A program made the translations under genes and the position numbers. The notes under the pieces were generated by a model. That model was not told the origin of the DNA. It searched no databases and saw nothing but the letters and a program-made list of their open reading frames with translations. Shown in pieces: positions 36,225 to 45,472 of a DNA stretch of 64,000 nt. The stretch's first letter is position 1; every line of letters starts with the position of its first letter. The stretch is from CAVZTX01 sp963778375. GTDB taxonomy: Bacteria; Chloroflexota; Ktedonobacteria; Ktedonobacterales; Ktedonobacteraceae. Location of the stretch: NCBI GenBank assembly GCA_963778375.1, contig CAVZTX010000016.1, positions 193,600-257,599 of the forward strand. Reading direction: 5' to 3'.

Positions 36225-37778
36225 TTACACAAAACCATAGAGCTTACAGACCGCACATTCCTGCTCCTCATACATCCCCTCAATATACTCCCTACATTCA
36301 GTAGAGCCACCTCCCTCACTGTATGCACGTACCAACAATTTTGCTCGCTCAATAATCCCCTGCTTCTCACTTTGCTCAACTATAGGAACAGGCAACTTCG
36401 CCAGCACATGCTGCTCAATTTGAGGCTGCACCCACTTATAAGCCGTATGCAAGACATACACATAATCCCGCAGCAAGCGCGAGTTGAGCAAGGCCAGGAA
36501 AAAATAGAGATCATCTTCCCCCATATCTTTCTCCCGTAAGTGGAGCAAATACAAGGTCTGCAAAGCAACATGCCCCTGTACATCCAGCGTTGCCTGCAAA
36601 CGCCCTGTACTCTTCACAACCAGCAATTTTGGAGCAAGGTATCGTTCCAGCGGCTTCTTTACTCCCTCTCGCGCAATCCACCACCCTGTACTCGGTGTAA
36701 CATAAGGCTGTATATCGACCCCACCACGTAAAACAGGATAAAACAATGGATGGTTATCATCGCTGCAATTGTCAGTAAGATACACGCTTTCCTTTCCAAG
36801 CTCTTCTCCCCGTACTATTGCTAAAAACTCCTGGAGAGGCGCGAAATGGCGATCAGCATCAGAAACATTTTCCAGGTGGGTACGCAGTTGCTCAATAGCT
36901 GCGCCACGTTCGCTGCTCAAAAGATAGCGCAACTCGGCAGCTGGCTGTTGCAGGAAGAGCGATTGCGAAACAGTATTTACCTGTCCCTCCTCAGACTTGC
37001 TTAAAGATTGCCAGCGTTCTCGCATCCACGAGACCTGATGTAATCGAGGTGGATGATTTTTTTGCGCAACGATCACAACAGCGCCTACTTCAGCAGCGAA
37101 GACATCCGAGAGATGCCAGAGATGATGGATGGTGAACTTTTCCAGCAAATGCATCCGTTCGCGCGAGGCATTGTTACGCGCCAATACTGGATCAGGTAAT
37201 ACCAATCCCACCCAGCCATTGGGGCGCACGGCCTGTAACGCAACATTGAGGAAAAGCAGGTAACTATCGGACTGCCCTCGCTGCGCGGATCGATAGCCAC
37301 TCAGGTCGTTGTTTTTTACCGCGAGATAAGGAGGATTGGCGACGAACAGGTCAACGCACGGTTCCCACGGCAAAACGAGCGCATCCGCCTGGTGTATGTG
37401 CAGGCGCATATTCGCGTCCCCCAGACAAGCATGCAACTGCATCTCCGCTAGAAAGCATGCCACGGGATCGGGATCCAATCCCCACAGATTTTGGGAAATA
37501 AGTGCAGCATGCTCTATTTGCGTCAAGCCTGTGCGTCTGCTGAACGCCGCAAGACGCTGAGCCGCACCCACGAGGAAATTTCCACTGCCACAAGCAGGGT
37601 CAAGCATGCGTACTTGCGTTAGATTTGCTTCTGAGCTATAGCCACAAGCATCCAATATCCATTCAACCAGCATAGGCGGAGTCGAGAAATGACCGCGCTT
37701 TTTACGTTCTCTCAACGGCAGGTCAGACTCATACCAACTCAATTGCTCTTTTTGCAAGTCACGCGTTACCATAGACAA
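36225..37778 (-). CDS. TaqI-like N6-adenine DNA methyltransferase
   Basis: The 517-residue protein has motif I DPACGSGNFL (about residue 60), an acidic segment LWGLDPDPVA, and motif IV NPPY (about residue 150), typical of gamma-class N6-adenine methyltransferases such as M.TaqI. The C-terminal half, with WWIAREGVKKPLERYLAPKLLVVKSTG and LLNSRLLRDYV, resembles the DNA-recognition part of TaqI-like and type IIG enzymes. No nuclease motif is seen in it and no restriction gene is adjacent, so it is an orphan methyltransferase or the remnant of a modification system. The target is unknown. Confidence 0.85.
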   Translation of the reverse strand: MSMVTRDLQKEQLSWYESDLPLRERKKRGHFSTPPMLVEWILDACGYSSEANLTQVRMLDPACGSGNFLVGAAQRLAAFSRRTGLTQIEHAALISQNLWGLDPDPVACFLAEMQLHACLGDANMRLHIHQADALVLPWEPCVDLFVANPPYLAVKNNDLSGYRSAQRGQSDSYLLFLNVALQAVRPNGWVGLVLPDPVLARNNASRERMHLLEKFTIHHLWHLSDVFAAEVGAVVIVAQKNHPPRLHQVSWMRERWQSLSKSEEGQVNTVSQSLFLQQPAAELRYLLSSERGAAIEQLRTHLENVSDADRHFAPLQEFLAIVRGEELGKESVYLTDNCSDDNHPLFYPVLRGGVDIQPYVTPSTGWWIAREGVKKPLERYLAPKLLVVKSTGRLQATLDVQGHVALQTLYLLHLREKDMGEDDLYFFLALLNSRLLRDYVYVLHTAYKWVQPQIEQHVLAKLPVPIVEQSEKQGIIERAKLLVRAYSEGGGSTECREYIEGMYEEQECAVCKLYGFV

Positions 37779-38007
37779 TTTCCTGGTTTTCGTTTACAAG
37801 TGGTATAATTACTAGCACAAGTATGCGACATTCGTAGGGACTGAGGCAAGTCATAGGTAATTTTTTATCAATAGCCCCCGTAATCCGTCTCATTATGTAC
37901 TGAGTCTTATAAGTAACCATCGGCGTCTTATTAACTAGTACGCAAAAACCATGCTGAGCTACTTCCGCATGTGAGTGCAAGCCAATAAATGGCGAAGGAG
38001 AATTGTA

Positions 38008-38721
38008 ATGAGAGACGGCTTGTATGACGATTACCGGCAACGCAAACCAGTTGTCACAGTTGTCCAGGAAGAGATCATAACCACTTCTCGTAACCCTGTA
38101 ATTCATTCCAATGGACGGCTCAGCATGGCACCAGAAATACTGGCAGGCACGGTGGCCATGTGGCACATGCAGAACGCTGCCCTACATCGCAAAGCTGTAG
38201 AGCTGGTCGAAGTTCCATGCAGGCAGCAGGGCATTGCAATCACGACATTGGGCGAGTATCCTCTCTTCACACAAACCAAGCTGATTCGTGGAGAAATTAC
38301 CGACATCGTGATCGTCCCCGCCGAGCAGGATCCCCTGCTGACAACCGGCAAATTTCCCCTGCCCCGCAGCGTAAGCAACCAGTTGCAAGCTATAGAACGA
38401 GCAGGCGTCCCCTTTGATCTCCTGCACACCTATATAGCTCACGAAGTGCCCGTCAATAGCGTAGTTGAGGGAAGCGCTATCCCCTTAGAGCTTATCAAAC
38501 CACCGGCACCCGCAGAAACCGTCCGTACATCTGAACGCCTGGGCAAGATCGCGCATGTCACAACATCTTCCCTGCTCAAAGGTGCATTTATTGCAGCCGC
38601 TGCTCCTCTCGTCTTCACAGGCACCGCCGTGGCTTTCCTGCTCGACCCAGTCATCTTCGGTGCCATCGCAGATGAACGCGGCATGGGCACCTGGTTCGCC
38701 CTCGCCCAATGGGCCTGGTAA
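38008..38721 (+). CDS. Hypothetical protein with C-terminal hydrophobic hairpin
   Basis: I do not recognise this 237-residue protein. The first 180 residues look soluble, with a charged start (MRDGLYDDYRQRKP) and alternating helix/strand character. The last 45 residues hold a hydrophobic run (GAFIAAAAPLVFTGTAVAFLLDPVIFGAI), probably one or two membrane passes. AAGGAG lies 8 bases before the ATG at 38008, and the frame continues 11 codons upstream without one. A hairpin follows the stop. Confidence 0.7.
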   Translation: MRDGLYDDYRQRKPVVTVVQEEIITTSRNPVIHSNGRLSMAPEILAGTVAMWHMQNAALHRKAVELVEVPCRQQGIAITTLGEYPLFTQTKLIRGEITDIVIVPAEQDPLLTTGKFPLPRSVSNQLQAIERAGVPFDLLHTYIAHEVPVNSVVEGSAIPLELIKPPAPAETVRTSERLGKIAHVTTSSLLKGAFIAAAAPLVFTGTAVAFLLDPVIFGAIADERGMGTWFALAQWAW

Positions 38722-38736
38722 ATCGGAATCTGTCAT

Positions 38737-38817
38737 TCCCACCCCTAACCTGCCGCTTCTTATGCCAGATTAGGGATGGGACCAGCCGAAATGTAGGGAC
38801 AGTGCCTTGTGCCTGTC
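38737..38817. repeat. Terminator-like hairpin followed by REP-like hairpin
   Basis: TCCCACCCCTAA (38737-38748) and TTAGGGATGGGA (38770-38781) pair with one mismatch, 16 bases after the stop of the preceding gene. About 12 bases on, GTAGGGACAGTGCCTTGTGC with CTGTCC (38793-38817) forms a stem GGACAG/CTGTCC around GCCTTGTGC. The second hairpin shares the GTAGGG...GCCTTGTGCC layout of the repeat at 23921-23944, so both belong to one REP-like family. Confidence 0.65.
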
Positions 38818-38849
38818 CGGCCTTGCTTTAACCCATAAAAGATAATTTC

Positions 38850-39374
38850 ATGCATTACCCAATCGAACCTTACAACGAGCGAGCCAACTCGCCTCCTCCA
38901 TTCCCAGGCATCAGCCTGCGGTCATTTATGGAGAACACCATCACCTACGAAGACATGCCTGCACCACTGACCCCATTGTTACGTCGGGGTGCCTGGATCG
39001 GCATAGGAGTCATTGCAGCGTGCACCCTCCTCGCTCTATTTATAAGTGCAATGGGCTACGATGCCAGTAGATCGCTCCTGATACTTGGAGGCCAGCTCTA
39101 TGCTTACCTCAATTGGCTCATAGGTAGCGCATGGCTGTTCTGGGTGGATATCTTGCTGCTAGCAGCCAGTGTAGTGCTTTTAGTAGTAACTCGGGGGCTG
39201 AAACAAGGAAAGCAGCTCTACCACAGGTCAGCATTTGCATTGTTTCTCTGTGGCCTGGCGAACATTGCCATGTTCCTGTTTCCAGTTGTAGTACTCGGCA
39301 TCAATCTCATTCTCATACTGATCATCATAACAGTAATACTTGCTGTCGTTGCCGCTATAATTGGAGCATTATAA
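38850..39374 (+). CDS. Small multi-pass membrane protein, function unknown
   Basis: The 174-residue protein has a Pro-rich, polar N-terminus (1-45) and about four or five hydrophobic segments, starting at residues 48, 78, 95, 127 and 152. No catalytic motif is seen. The ATG has only a weak ribosome site; an in-frame ATG at residue 27 (MENTITYED) is an alternative start just before the first helix. It ends 11 bases before the convergent RNase III stop. Confidence 0.65.
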   Translation: MHYPIEPYNERANSPPPFPGISLRSFMENTITYEDMPAPLTPLLRRGAWIGIGVIAACTLLALFISAMGYDASRSLLILGGQLYAYLNWLIGSAWLFWVDILLLAASVVLLVVTRGLKQGKQLYHRSAFALFLCGLANIAMFLFPVVVLGINLILILIIITVILAVVAAIIGAL

Positions 39375-39385
39375 CCACCATCTGC

Positions 39386-40093
39386 TTAAGGATTTTCTTG
39401 CTCGTGCAGAATCTCCAGAGCTTCGCGGGCTGCCATGCGCCCGGCCTCTTTTATGCTCGACGCCCTCCCCAGCCCCAGCAATAACTCGTGCTCGAATACA
39501 CCCACCGTGAAGACGCGATCATTATTACTTCCACTCTGTTCCATCACACGGTAACGCGGCAAGCTACCTGAACGCCGCAGCACAATCTTTTGCAATCGTC
39601 CTTTGGGATTCGTATCGAGTGCTTGTAAGCTCAACTGTGAAATCACCGGAAAGATCACGCGAGCAATAAATTCGCGCACTACCTCCGGTCCCTGGTCAAT
39701 CTCGATCGCCCCAATAATAGCTTCCAACACATCAGCGCACAATGAATCTCGCGAACGTTCATTAAAGGTACGAAGATTGGCAATATCAACTCGAATATAG
39801 GGAAAAAGGCCAAGGTCCTGCCCGATTCGAGCCAGGACCCGACGACTGACCACCTCGGACTTCAACGCCGTCATCTCACCTTCCGAAGCACCAGAAAAGT
39901 TGCGGTAGATATATTCGACGACATGCGCCCCTAGAATAGCATCGCCCAAAAACTCCAACGTCTCATATGAATCGCTCACCGAACTTTCCGGACAAGTGGA
40001 ATGATGAGTCAATGCCCGCTGCAACAACGAACGGTCATGAAACGTAACCCCGAGTACCGCTTCTAATTCTGCCAGGTTATCTTCCTTGTCCAT
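39386..40093 (-). CDS. rnc: Ribonuclease III
   Basis: The 235-residue enzyme cuts double-stranded RNA in rRNA maturation and mRNA decay. The signature YETLEFLGDAILG (about residues 43-55) holds the catalytic Glu and Asp; SLCADVLEAIIGAI (about 116-129) gives the second Asp/Glu pair. A double-stranded-RNA-binding domain starts at NPKGRLQKIV (about 161) and ends with AAREALEIL. The length is typical. The signature has YET for the more usual NER, a mild change. The gene is in a mixed neighbourhood and not with the usual acpP or smc genes. Confidence 0.93.
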   Translation of the reverse strand: MDKEDNLAELEAVLGVTFHDRSLLQRALTHHSTCPESSVSDSYETLEFLGDAILGAHVVEYIYRNFSGASEGEMTALKSEVVSRRVLARIGQDLGLFPYIRVDIANLRTFNERSRDSLCADVLEAIIGAIEIDQGPEVVREFIARVIFPVISQLSLQALDTNPKGRLQKIVLRRSGSLPRYRVMEQSGSNNDRVFTVGVFEHELLLGLGRASSIKEAGRMAAREALEILHEQENP

Positions 40094-40154
40094 ACAGCAG
40101 TATTATAGCGCAGGAATATAAAAAGCGTCGAACTTCTTGATCTTGCTCTCGCCT

Positions 40155-40373
40155 CTACCTCGCTACTGTATAACCAACATCATCCAGCGCCTCCTCGACC
40201 TTCTCCATCGAAACCCGCTCAGGATCATAGCGCAGATGAACCGTCTTGCTAGGGATGTCTGTATCCACCATCGTTACCCCTGGTAGCTCCTTAAGCGCCC
40301 CATTAATCGCATTCACACAATGCTGGCAACTGATATCGGGAACCGAAAGTACAGTTTCTTGTATTGCTGACAT
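40155..40373 (-). CDS. copZ: Copper chaperone CopZ-like HMA protein
   Basis: The 72-residue protein is one heavy-metal-associated domain. Its metal site is DISCQHCVNAI, with two Cys separated by two residues (CQHC), as in CopZ-type copper chaperones. It folds as beta-alpha-beta-beta-alpha-beta. It lies 27 bases downstream of CsoR on the same strand and is probably cotranscribed, so it should be induced by copper. No copper ATPase gene is in the window. Confidence 0.88.
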   Translation of the reverse strand: MSAIQETVLSVPDISCQHCVNAINGALKELPGVTMVDTDIPSKTVHLRYDPERVSMEKVEEALDDVGYTVAR

Positions 40374-40400
40374 AGCACTTCTCTTTCATAATAAAGACCA

Positions 40401-40667
40401 TCAACGATTGGCAGCTAGATTATAAAGCTGCACCAGTTCATCAATAACCGTCTCCGCATTACCACTTTGGATACCTTCGGGGACACAGGTATGTAAATGG
40501 TTCTCTAGGATAAGCGCTTCAAGCTTCTCAATCGCCTTGCGTACTGCATACGTCTGTCGCAAAATATCCACGCAATATTTATCCTCTTCAACCATTTTAC
40601 GAATCCCATGCAGATGTCCCTCAATATAATTTAATCGTTTGACCACATCCTGCTTTTCTGCACGCAT
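40401..40667 (-). CDS. csoR: CsoR family metal-sensing repressor
   Basis: The 88-residue all-helical regulator carries the copper triad of CsoR: Cys in KYCVDIL and the His and Cys of NHLHTC. It binds DNA as a tetramer and lets go when Cu(I) binds. The ATG at 40667 follows AAGGAG; the longer frame runs through its own operator. The operator 40688-40712 lies 20 bases upstream, so it should repress itself and CopZ. Confidence 0.9.
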   Translation of the reverse strand: MRAEKQDVVKRLNYIEGHLHGIRKMVEEDKYCVDILRQTYAVRKAIEKLEALILENHLHTCVPEGIQSGNAETVIDELVQLYNLAANR

Positions 40668-40687
40668 AAACACACTCTCCTTCTTAA

Positions 40688-40760
40688 TACCCATTCCTAG
40701 GGGGTATGGGTAATATATCATATGTATACTGAATTGCGCAAGAGAAGTTTTTTGATCCAC
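40688..40760 (-). promoter_or_regulatory. CsoR operator and promoter
   Basis: TACCCAT (40688-40694) and ATGGGTA (40706-40712) form an inverted repeat with a G/C-rich middle (CCTAGGGGG), close to known CsoR sites. Upstream on the minus strand TTGCGC and ATATAT are 17 bases apart and place the transcription start at the operator. The layout fits direct repression. Confidence 0.75.
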
Positions 40761-41064
40761 TGTATTGTTCTTATCAGCGTAAGCCTTGACCCAATCACCC
40801 ATTACATCATTAATTAATTAAATATAAATTATTTGATGATTACTTGCTTTATTAGAGTGGGTATGCTATATTCTGTTACAGAGAAAGTCCACATCTAAAA
40901 CCAATGGTTAAAACTCTCCTTTTGTGCAGCGAGGAAACTGGCCTATCGAGCAATGTGACTCCCCATGGCGCATGCTACACTTCCTTCTAAAGTAGCGCCA
41001 GAACGAATATGTTATTGGAGCGACTCCAATAGTCGCTAGAACAGTCAGGAGGCAAGATATCCCT

Positions 41065-42088
41065 ATGCCAACAATTCAACTCGGATGAAGTTCCGGCTAT
41101 TCAGACAATAGACTTGCAACGATTATACCATACGCGCCGTGGCATAAAAAGCAAAACGATTACCGCACTTGATGGGGTCAGTTTGACAATTGAGCGGGGT
41201 GAACTTTTCGGGTTACTTGGGCGTAATGGAGCAGGTAAAACCACGCTCATCAAAATCTTGACGACATTGCTAGCCCCAAGCAATGGGAAGGCATTAGTCA
41301 ATGGGTTGGATGTAACTCAACACGTTATTCCTATTCGCCAGCGCATTGCGATGGTGAGTGGAGGTGAGCAGTCGGGTTATGGCATCCTGACAGTGCGCGA
41401 GCAATTGTGGATGTTTGCTCAGTTCTATGGTGTGTCCTCACATACGGCACATAAACGTATCGATGAATTGCTGGCGGCCGTTGATCTGACTGAGCAGGCC
41501 AACCAGAAGGTGTATGCCCTCTCCACCGGAATGCGGCAACGTATGAATCTGTGCCGGGCACTCGTCTCGGACCCGGAAATTCTCTTTCTGGACGAGCCGA
41601 CGGTGGGGCTGGATGTTGAGGCGGCACGCGCAGTGCGCGAGTATGTACGCTACTGGATGCGCCAGAACGAACGCCGCACCGTCCTGTTGACAACACACTA
41701 CATGTTCGAGGCCGATGAATTGTGTGATCGTGTTGCGGTTATCAACCACGGGCAGATTGTTGCGCAGGGCACAACCAATGAGTTGAAACGTGATATTCAA
41801 GCATACTCTCGTTTCCAACTTGAGCTGGCTGAGTGGACACCAGCCTTTGTCGAACGTTTGCGAGCAACGGATGGCGTGGTTGATGTGCAGGCTGAGACGC
41901 GGCAGGGGCGTACCGAACTGCGCCTCGCGCTCAGCCGTGAAGAGTTGATTGCATCTACGATGGCTACATTGAATGAGGCAGGTGGACGCGTGCTGACTTT
42001 GCGACGTATTGAGCCAACTCTTGAAGAGGCTTTCGTACGGCTGGTTGGTGATGCAGCAGAGCATGAAGAGAATGAGGAGAAATTGTGA
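41065..42088 (+). CDS. ABC-2 exporter ATP-binding protein (N-terminus frame-disrupted)
   Basis: The main frame has Walker A GRNGAGKTT, a Q-loop region, signature LSTGMRQRM, Walker B ILFLDEP and the switch His in LTTHY. It matches daunorubicin/antibiotic-type exporter ATPases, with the extra C-terminal region (EPTLEEAFVRL). The frame opens at a TTG (41114) without a ribosome site. Upstream, AGGAGG precedes ATG 41065, which reads only MPTIQLG before a stop. Dropping one C near 41080 would give MPTIQSDEVPAIQTIDLQRLY joined to the main frame, so I infer an indel. Two permease genes follow with overlapping or short gaps. Confidence 0.82.
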
Positions 42089-42951
42089 TGCTAACTTCCG
42101 ACCTTTCTCCGGTACGCGACGGATTCTGGCAACAGTTGAGAGGAAGCTTGCGACTCGGCTTCAAGACGATGTTCGGGCGAGCCTATCCACGCCTCATGAG
42201 CGCTACTCGCGAGCCAGATTGGATCTTCTATGAAATCCTGTTGCCATTGCTGCGGGTGATCGCTTTCGGGCTTGTCTACAAGACGTTGAAAGCGCCGCCG
42301 CAATACACGGGCTTCGTTATTCTCGGGGGGGCCATGATGGCCTTCTGGCTGAATGTGCTGTGGATGATGGCGGCTCAACTGCACTGGGAACGCGTATCAG
42401 GCAACCTGGAACTTTACCTGATAGCGCCCGCATCAATGCTCTGGATTCTGGCAGGTATGGCGTTTGGTGGCATACTTATCACGCTGATTCGCGCTGTCTT
42501 CATCGTTCTGGCAGGGTCGCTGATCTTTGGCGTGACTTACCGGATCGTGTCGTTGCCATTGCTGGTACTCGTCTTTTCATTGACACTTGTGGCCCTTTAC
42601 GGACTGGGATGCATGCTGGCAAGTCTCTACCTGCTCTATAACCGCGAGGTGTGGGCAATTCAGGAGATGATCCAGGAACCAGTAGCACTCATCACCGGTT
42701 CCTACTTCCCAGTGAGGGCATTAGGAGGTTATGCAGGCGGCCTGGCCTCACTGATACCGTTGACACTTGGATTGGACGCTATGCGTCAATTGCTCTTTCC
42801 GCATGGCTGGTCAGCCTTGCTCTCCGTCGGGTGGGAGGTCGTCATCCTGATTGCATTGGTGGCTATCTTTCTGGTGGGCGCAGCATGGTCTTTCAACTTC
42901 ATAGAACGACGGGCGAGGATTGAGGGTCGACTCACGCTGAAATGGCAATAA
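42088..42951 (+). CDS. ABC-2 type transporter permease
   Basis: The protein of about 287 residues has six hydrophobic segments in the ABC-2 pattern, with the C-terminal VALITGSYFPVRALGGY-then-IPLTLGLDAMRQLLF layout typical of drug and polysaccharide exporter permeases. The ATG at 42088 overlaps the ATPase stop by one base and has GAGGAG 8 bases upstream. It should pair with the next permease and the ATPase as one exporter; the substrate is unknown. Confidence 0.87.
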   Translation: MLTSDLSPVRDGFWQQLRGSLRLGFKTMFGRAYPRLMSATREPDWIFYEILLPLLRVIAFGLVYKTLKAPPQYTGFVILGGAMMAFWLNVLWMMAAQLHWERVSGNLELYLIAPASMLWILAGMAFGGILITLIRAVFIVLAGSLIFGVTYRIVSLPLLVLVFSLTLVALYGLGCMLASLYLLYNREVWAIQEMIQEPVALITGSYFPVRALGGYAGGLASLIPLTLGLDAMRQLLFPHGWSALLSVGWEVVILIALVAIFLVGAAWSFNFIERRARIEGRLTLKWQ

Positions 42952-42965
42952 GGGAGGATTGTACA

Positions 42966-43860
42966 ATGATGCAGACAACATCGACCGCGCCTATGTCATT
43001 TCGGCAGCGCATTACTCAGTCACGGACGTGGCAGACCTTACGCACGGCTACCTGGTTGGAATGGCAGGCGCAGGGCAACTGGACCAATCCTTGGCTCTTC
43101 CTGCTCTACCTTTTGGCCAAACCGCTGACCGCGGCACTCGTGCTCGTTTTCATGTATTGGGTCGTGAGCGGCTATCAGACGCATGGGGCGTTCTTCAGCT
43201 TCCTGATTGTTGGCAGTGCGACGTGGAGTTTTGTCGAACAGATCATGGCCGGTCTGCCTCGTGCCGTGCTGGATGATCGCGAGCAATACGCGATGCTCAA
43301 GTACGTCTACATCACACCCGCAGTCATACATCACGTTTCTGATTGGGCGCAGCGTGCCGCGCATGCTCGCGGGTTTCCTCTCGTTCGTCATCACACTTGG
43401 GTTTGGTATCGTCATCCTTGGCGTTCCCATTAACCTGCTGCACGTCAACTATCCGTTGTTGTTGCTCGCGTTGCTACTTGGGTTCATAGGGATTGTAGCA
43501 TTAGGAATCGCGCTGGCGGGCCTCACATTGATGATGAAGCGCAACGCCTGGGTGATGCCAGATGCCATGAGCGGTGCACTCTATCTACTGGCCGGTACGA
43601 TCTTTCCAATTGCTATTCTTCCAGGTTGGCTAGAGAAGATGGCGCTCGGCATGCCGCTTACTTACTGGTTGGAGCTGGTTCGTCGTGCGCTGCTTGGTGA
43701 TGCTATTGGAGCTACATTTCCTATTGCCAATACGTCGGCGATTGTGGGCTTGCTGGTACTGACGACGATCCTGGCTACTTTTGTGTGCTATGGCATTTTT
43801 CGTGTATGTGAGTATTGGGCAAGGGAACGAGGACAGATTGATAGGACTACTGGATACTAA
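42966..43860 (+). pseudogene. Second ABC-2 permease, frameshifted
   Basis: Two overlapping frames make one permease. The first starts at ATG 42966 after GGGAGG and runs through WLFLLYLLAKPLTAALVLVFMYWV to YVYITPAVIHH; it then turns to nonsense. The second frame continues from about 43335 with FLIGRSVPRMLAGFLSFVITLGFG and ends with GMPLTYWLELVRRALLGD. A one-base shift near 43335 joins them. If real, the exporter lacks its second membrane subunit; it may instead be a sequencing error. The ABC-2 fold and operon place are clear. Confidence 0.82.
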
Positions 43861-44062
43861 CAGCAGGTACGGGAAAATGGAGAGAAACGCGTAACAAAAT
43901 CCAGCCTTCTAACACTTCCTTCAACAGCTCACGACACGCCTCTAGTGTGTTGGCATCAGCATAGACTCCATTGAAACCGGCAATTTCTCCATAGAAGCTG
44001 CCATCAGATAAAATCTCATATGTTGCCTTGCCCATAGCAGCGTGGATATACTTCGTTAGCAT
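43847..44062 (-). CDS. Orphan HicB-like antitoxin, probably C-terminally shortened
   Basis: The 71-residue protein has the HicB partial-RNase-H fold: KATYEILSDGSFYGEIAGFNGVYADANTLEACRELLKEVLEGWILLRV. HicB neutralises the HicA RNase toxin, which should be encoded directly downstream. Here the downstream position is the convergent ABC permease, whose last 14 bases overlap this gene. The end HFPVPAVSIQ is shorter than usual for the family. It looks like the leftover of a HicBA pair cut by rearrangement. GAGGGAG and GGAG lie upstream of the ATG. Confidence 0.7.
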   Translation of the reverse strand: MLTKYIHAAMGKATYEILSDGSFYGEIAGFNGVYADANTLEACRELLKEVLEGWILLRVSLHFPVPAVSIQ

Positions 44063-44181
44063 AGTAGCTCCTACTCCCTCTTCAGCAATAAAGGGTGATA
44101 CTGAAAGTTATCCTCCAACCCTATTATATCTTATCGAAGAGGCTGAGGATAAGGATTCCGCTAAACATCGAGGGTTAGTCA

Positions 44182-44955
44182 TCAGAGTCCTGGCGAGGTT
44201 TGCTCCCATTCCCCACGCAAAAATGGCAATACTGTTGAAATGAAAGGTGCATTCTTGAGAGGGACGTGCCCTCCGTTGGGAATGACCCAGAGATAGGAGT
44301 GAGGAATCGCGGTATAGAGGTCGAGGGCAATGTGGATAGGGTAGAGTGGATCATGGTCGCCATAGACGATCAGTGTATGGGCGGTGATTGTGGACAAAGT
44401 GGCAGCCGTGAAGTTCATGTCCTCGTGGTCGGCGAGGGCACGCCCCTGCCTGAAAAGTTCTTGAATTTGCTCGTCTCCCCGAATATGACGCTGCTGGAGG
44501 AGATATCGCTCTTCGGCTGGAAGTTGGTCTATAGTGTAGTTGCGCATAAGGGTACGGGCTTGTTCGGGATAGTGAGGGGTAGCGCTCACCAGTACCATAG
44601 CTTCGACGCGGCTCGGCTGCTGGGTGGCGAGGTGTAAGAGAAGATTGCCTCCACCACTGATACCGATTGCCTTGAAACGCTCGATTCCAAGGTGGTCAAG
44701 TAGTGCAGACAGATCGCGTGCAGCTTGCCGAAAGGTAAACTCGTTCAATCGGTTGGTAGATCGGCCATGCCCGCGCAGGTCTGGGATCACTAACTGGTAC
44801 TCTTTCATGAGGGCATCAAAGTAGACGGCCCAATCGCTGCTTGCACCGGTGTAGCCATGCAGTAAGACGAGGGGTTCGCCTTGTCCTGCAAGCACATTGT
44901 ACATCTGCATTTCGTTGACGACTATTGTCTGTCCGGGAGGTAATGATGTTGTCAT
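44182..44955 (-). CDS. Alpha/beta-fold hydrolase
   Basis: The 257-residue protein shows LVLLHGYTGASSDW (oxyanion region, about residue 33), DLRGHGRSTN, and the nucleophile elbow GISGG in FKAIGISGGGNLLL (Ser near residue 98). The later Asp is in YGDHDPLYP and the catalytic His in PNGGHVPL near the end. These give a full catalytic triad for an esterase or C-C hydrolase. The substrate cannot be told. AAGGAG precedes the ATG. No signal peptide, so cytoplasmic. Confidence 0.9.
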   Translation of the reverse strand: MTTSLPPGQTIVVNEMQMYNVLAGQGEPLVLLHGYTGASSDWAVYFDALMKEYQLVIPDLRGHGRSTNRLNEFTFRQAARDLSALLDHLGIERFKAIGISGGGNLLLHLATQQPSRVEAMVLVSATPHYPEQARTLMRNYTIDQLPAEERYLLQQRHIRGDEQIQELFRQGRALADHEDMNFTAATLSTITAHTLIVYGDHDPLYPIHIALDLYTAIPHSYLWVIPNGGHVPLKNAPFISTVLPFLRGEWEQTSPGL

Positions 44956-44990
44956 GCTATGCTCCTTTGCTTTGAGAAATGTCTCCTCCC

Positions 44991-45472
44991 TTATCTACCT
45001 CTTCTCATCTCCAAAAATTCCCTCTTACCATTGTCACTATCTTGTATATGTATCCCAACGCTCTGAAACCCCGCACGCTCATAAACCCGAATAGCGCGCT
45101 CATTAAAAGTCAGTACAAACAATCGAAAGTGGTCAGGCATGAAACGTTCTCTTGCGAAATCAAGACCAGATTGTACAAACGCCAGACCAAGCCCCTTACC
45201 TGTCAGATCTGGTCGCAAACCAAGACCAACCGTGATCGTATTATTCTCACTATACAGATAAGGTTCGTCGCTATACCATACCTGAGCCGATGAGCCATAA
45301 ACAAAGAAGCCAATCAGCGCACCTTGTTCCTTACAGCATAATAGGGGCTGCATAGATCTAACATCTCTGATATATCTTCCCCCCAGTTATAGACACTATA
45401 GGCTTCCTCATAGCGCCATGTTTGAATAACACGTGCATCCGCCTCATCCATTCGTTTGAATATAAACTGCAC
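44991..45472 (-). pseudogene. GNAT family N-acetyltransferase, frameshifted
   Basis: An N-terminal frame reads KRMDEADARVIQTWRYEEAYSVYN to SPYYAVRN, then goes out of frame near 45322. The other frame continues as EQGALIGFFVYGSSAQVW, with the acetyl-CoA loop LRPDLTGKGLGLAFV and FNERAIRVYERAGF at the end. One base missing at GGAACAAGG (restoring AACCAAGG) joins them. The start is probably GTG at 45472, with GGGGGA upstream. Such enzymes acetylate small-molecule or protein amines. It is inactive unless the indel is an error. Confidence 0.78.
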
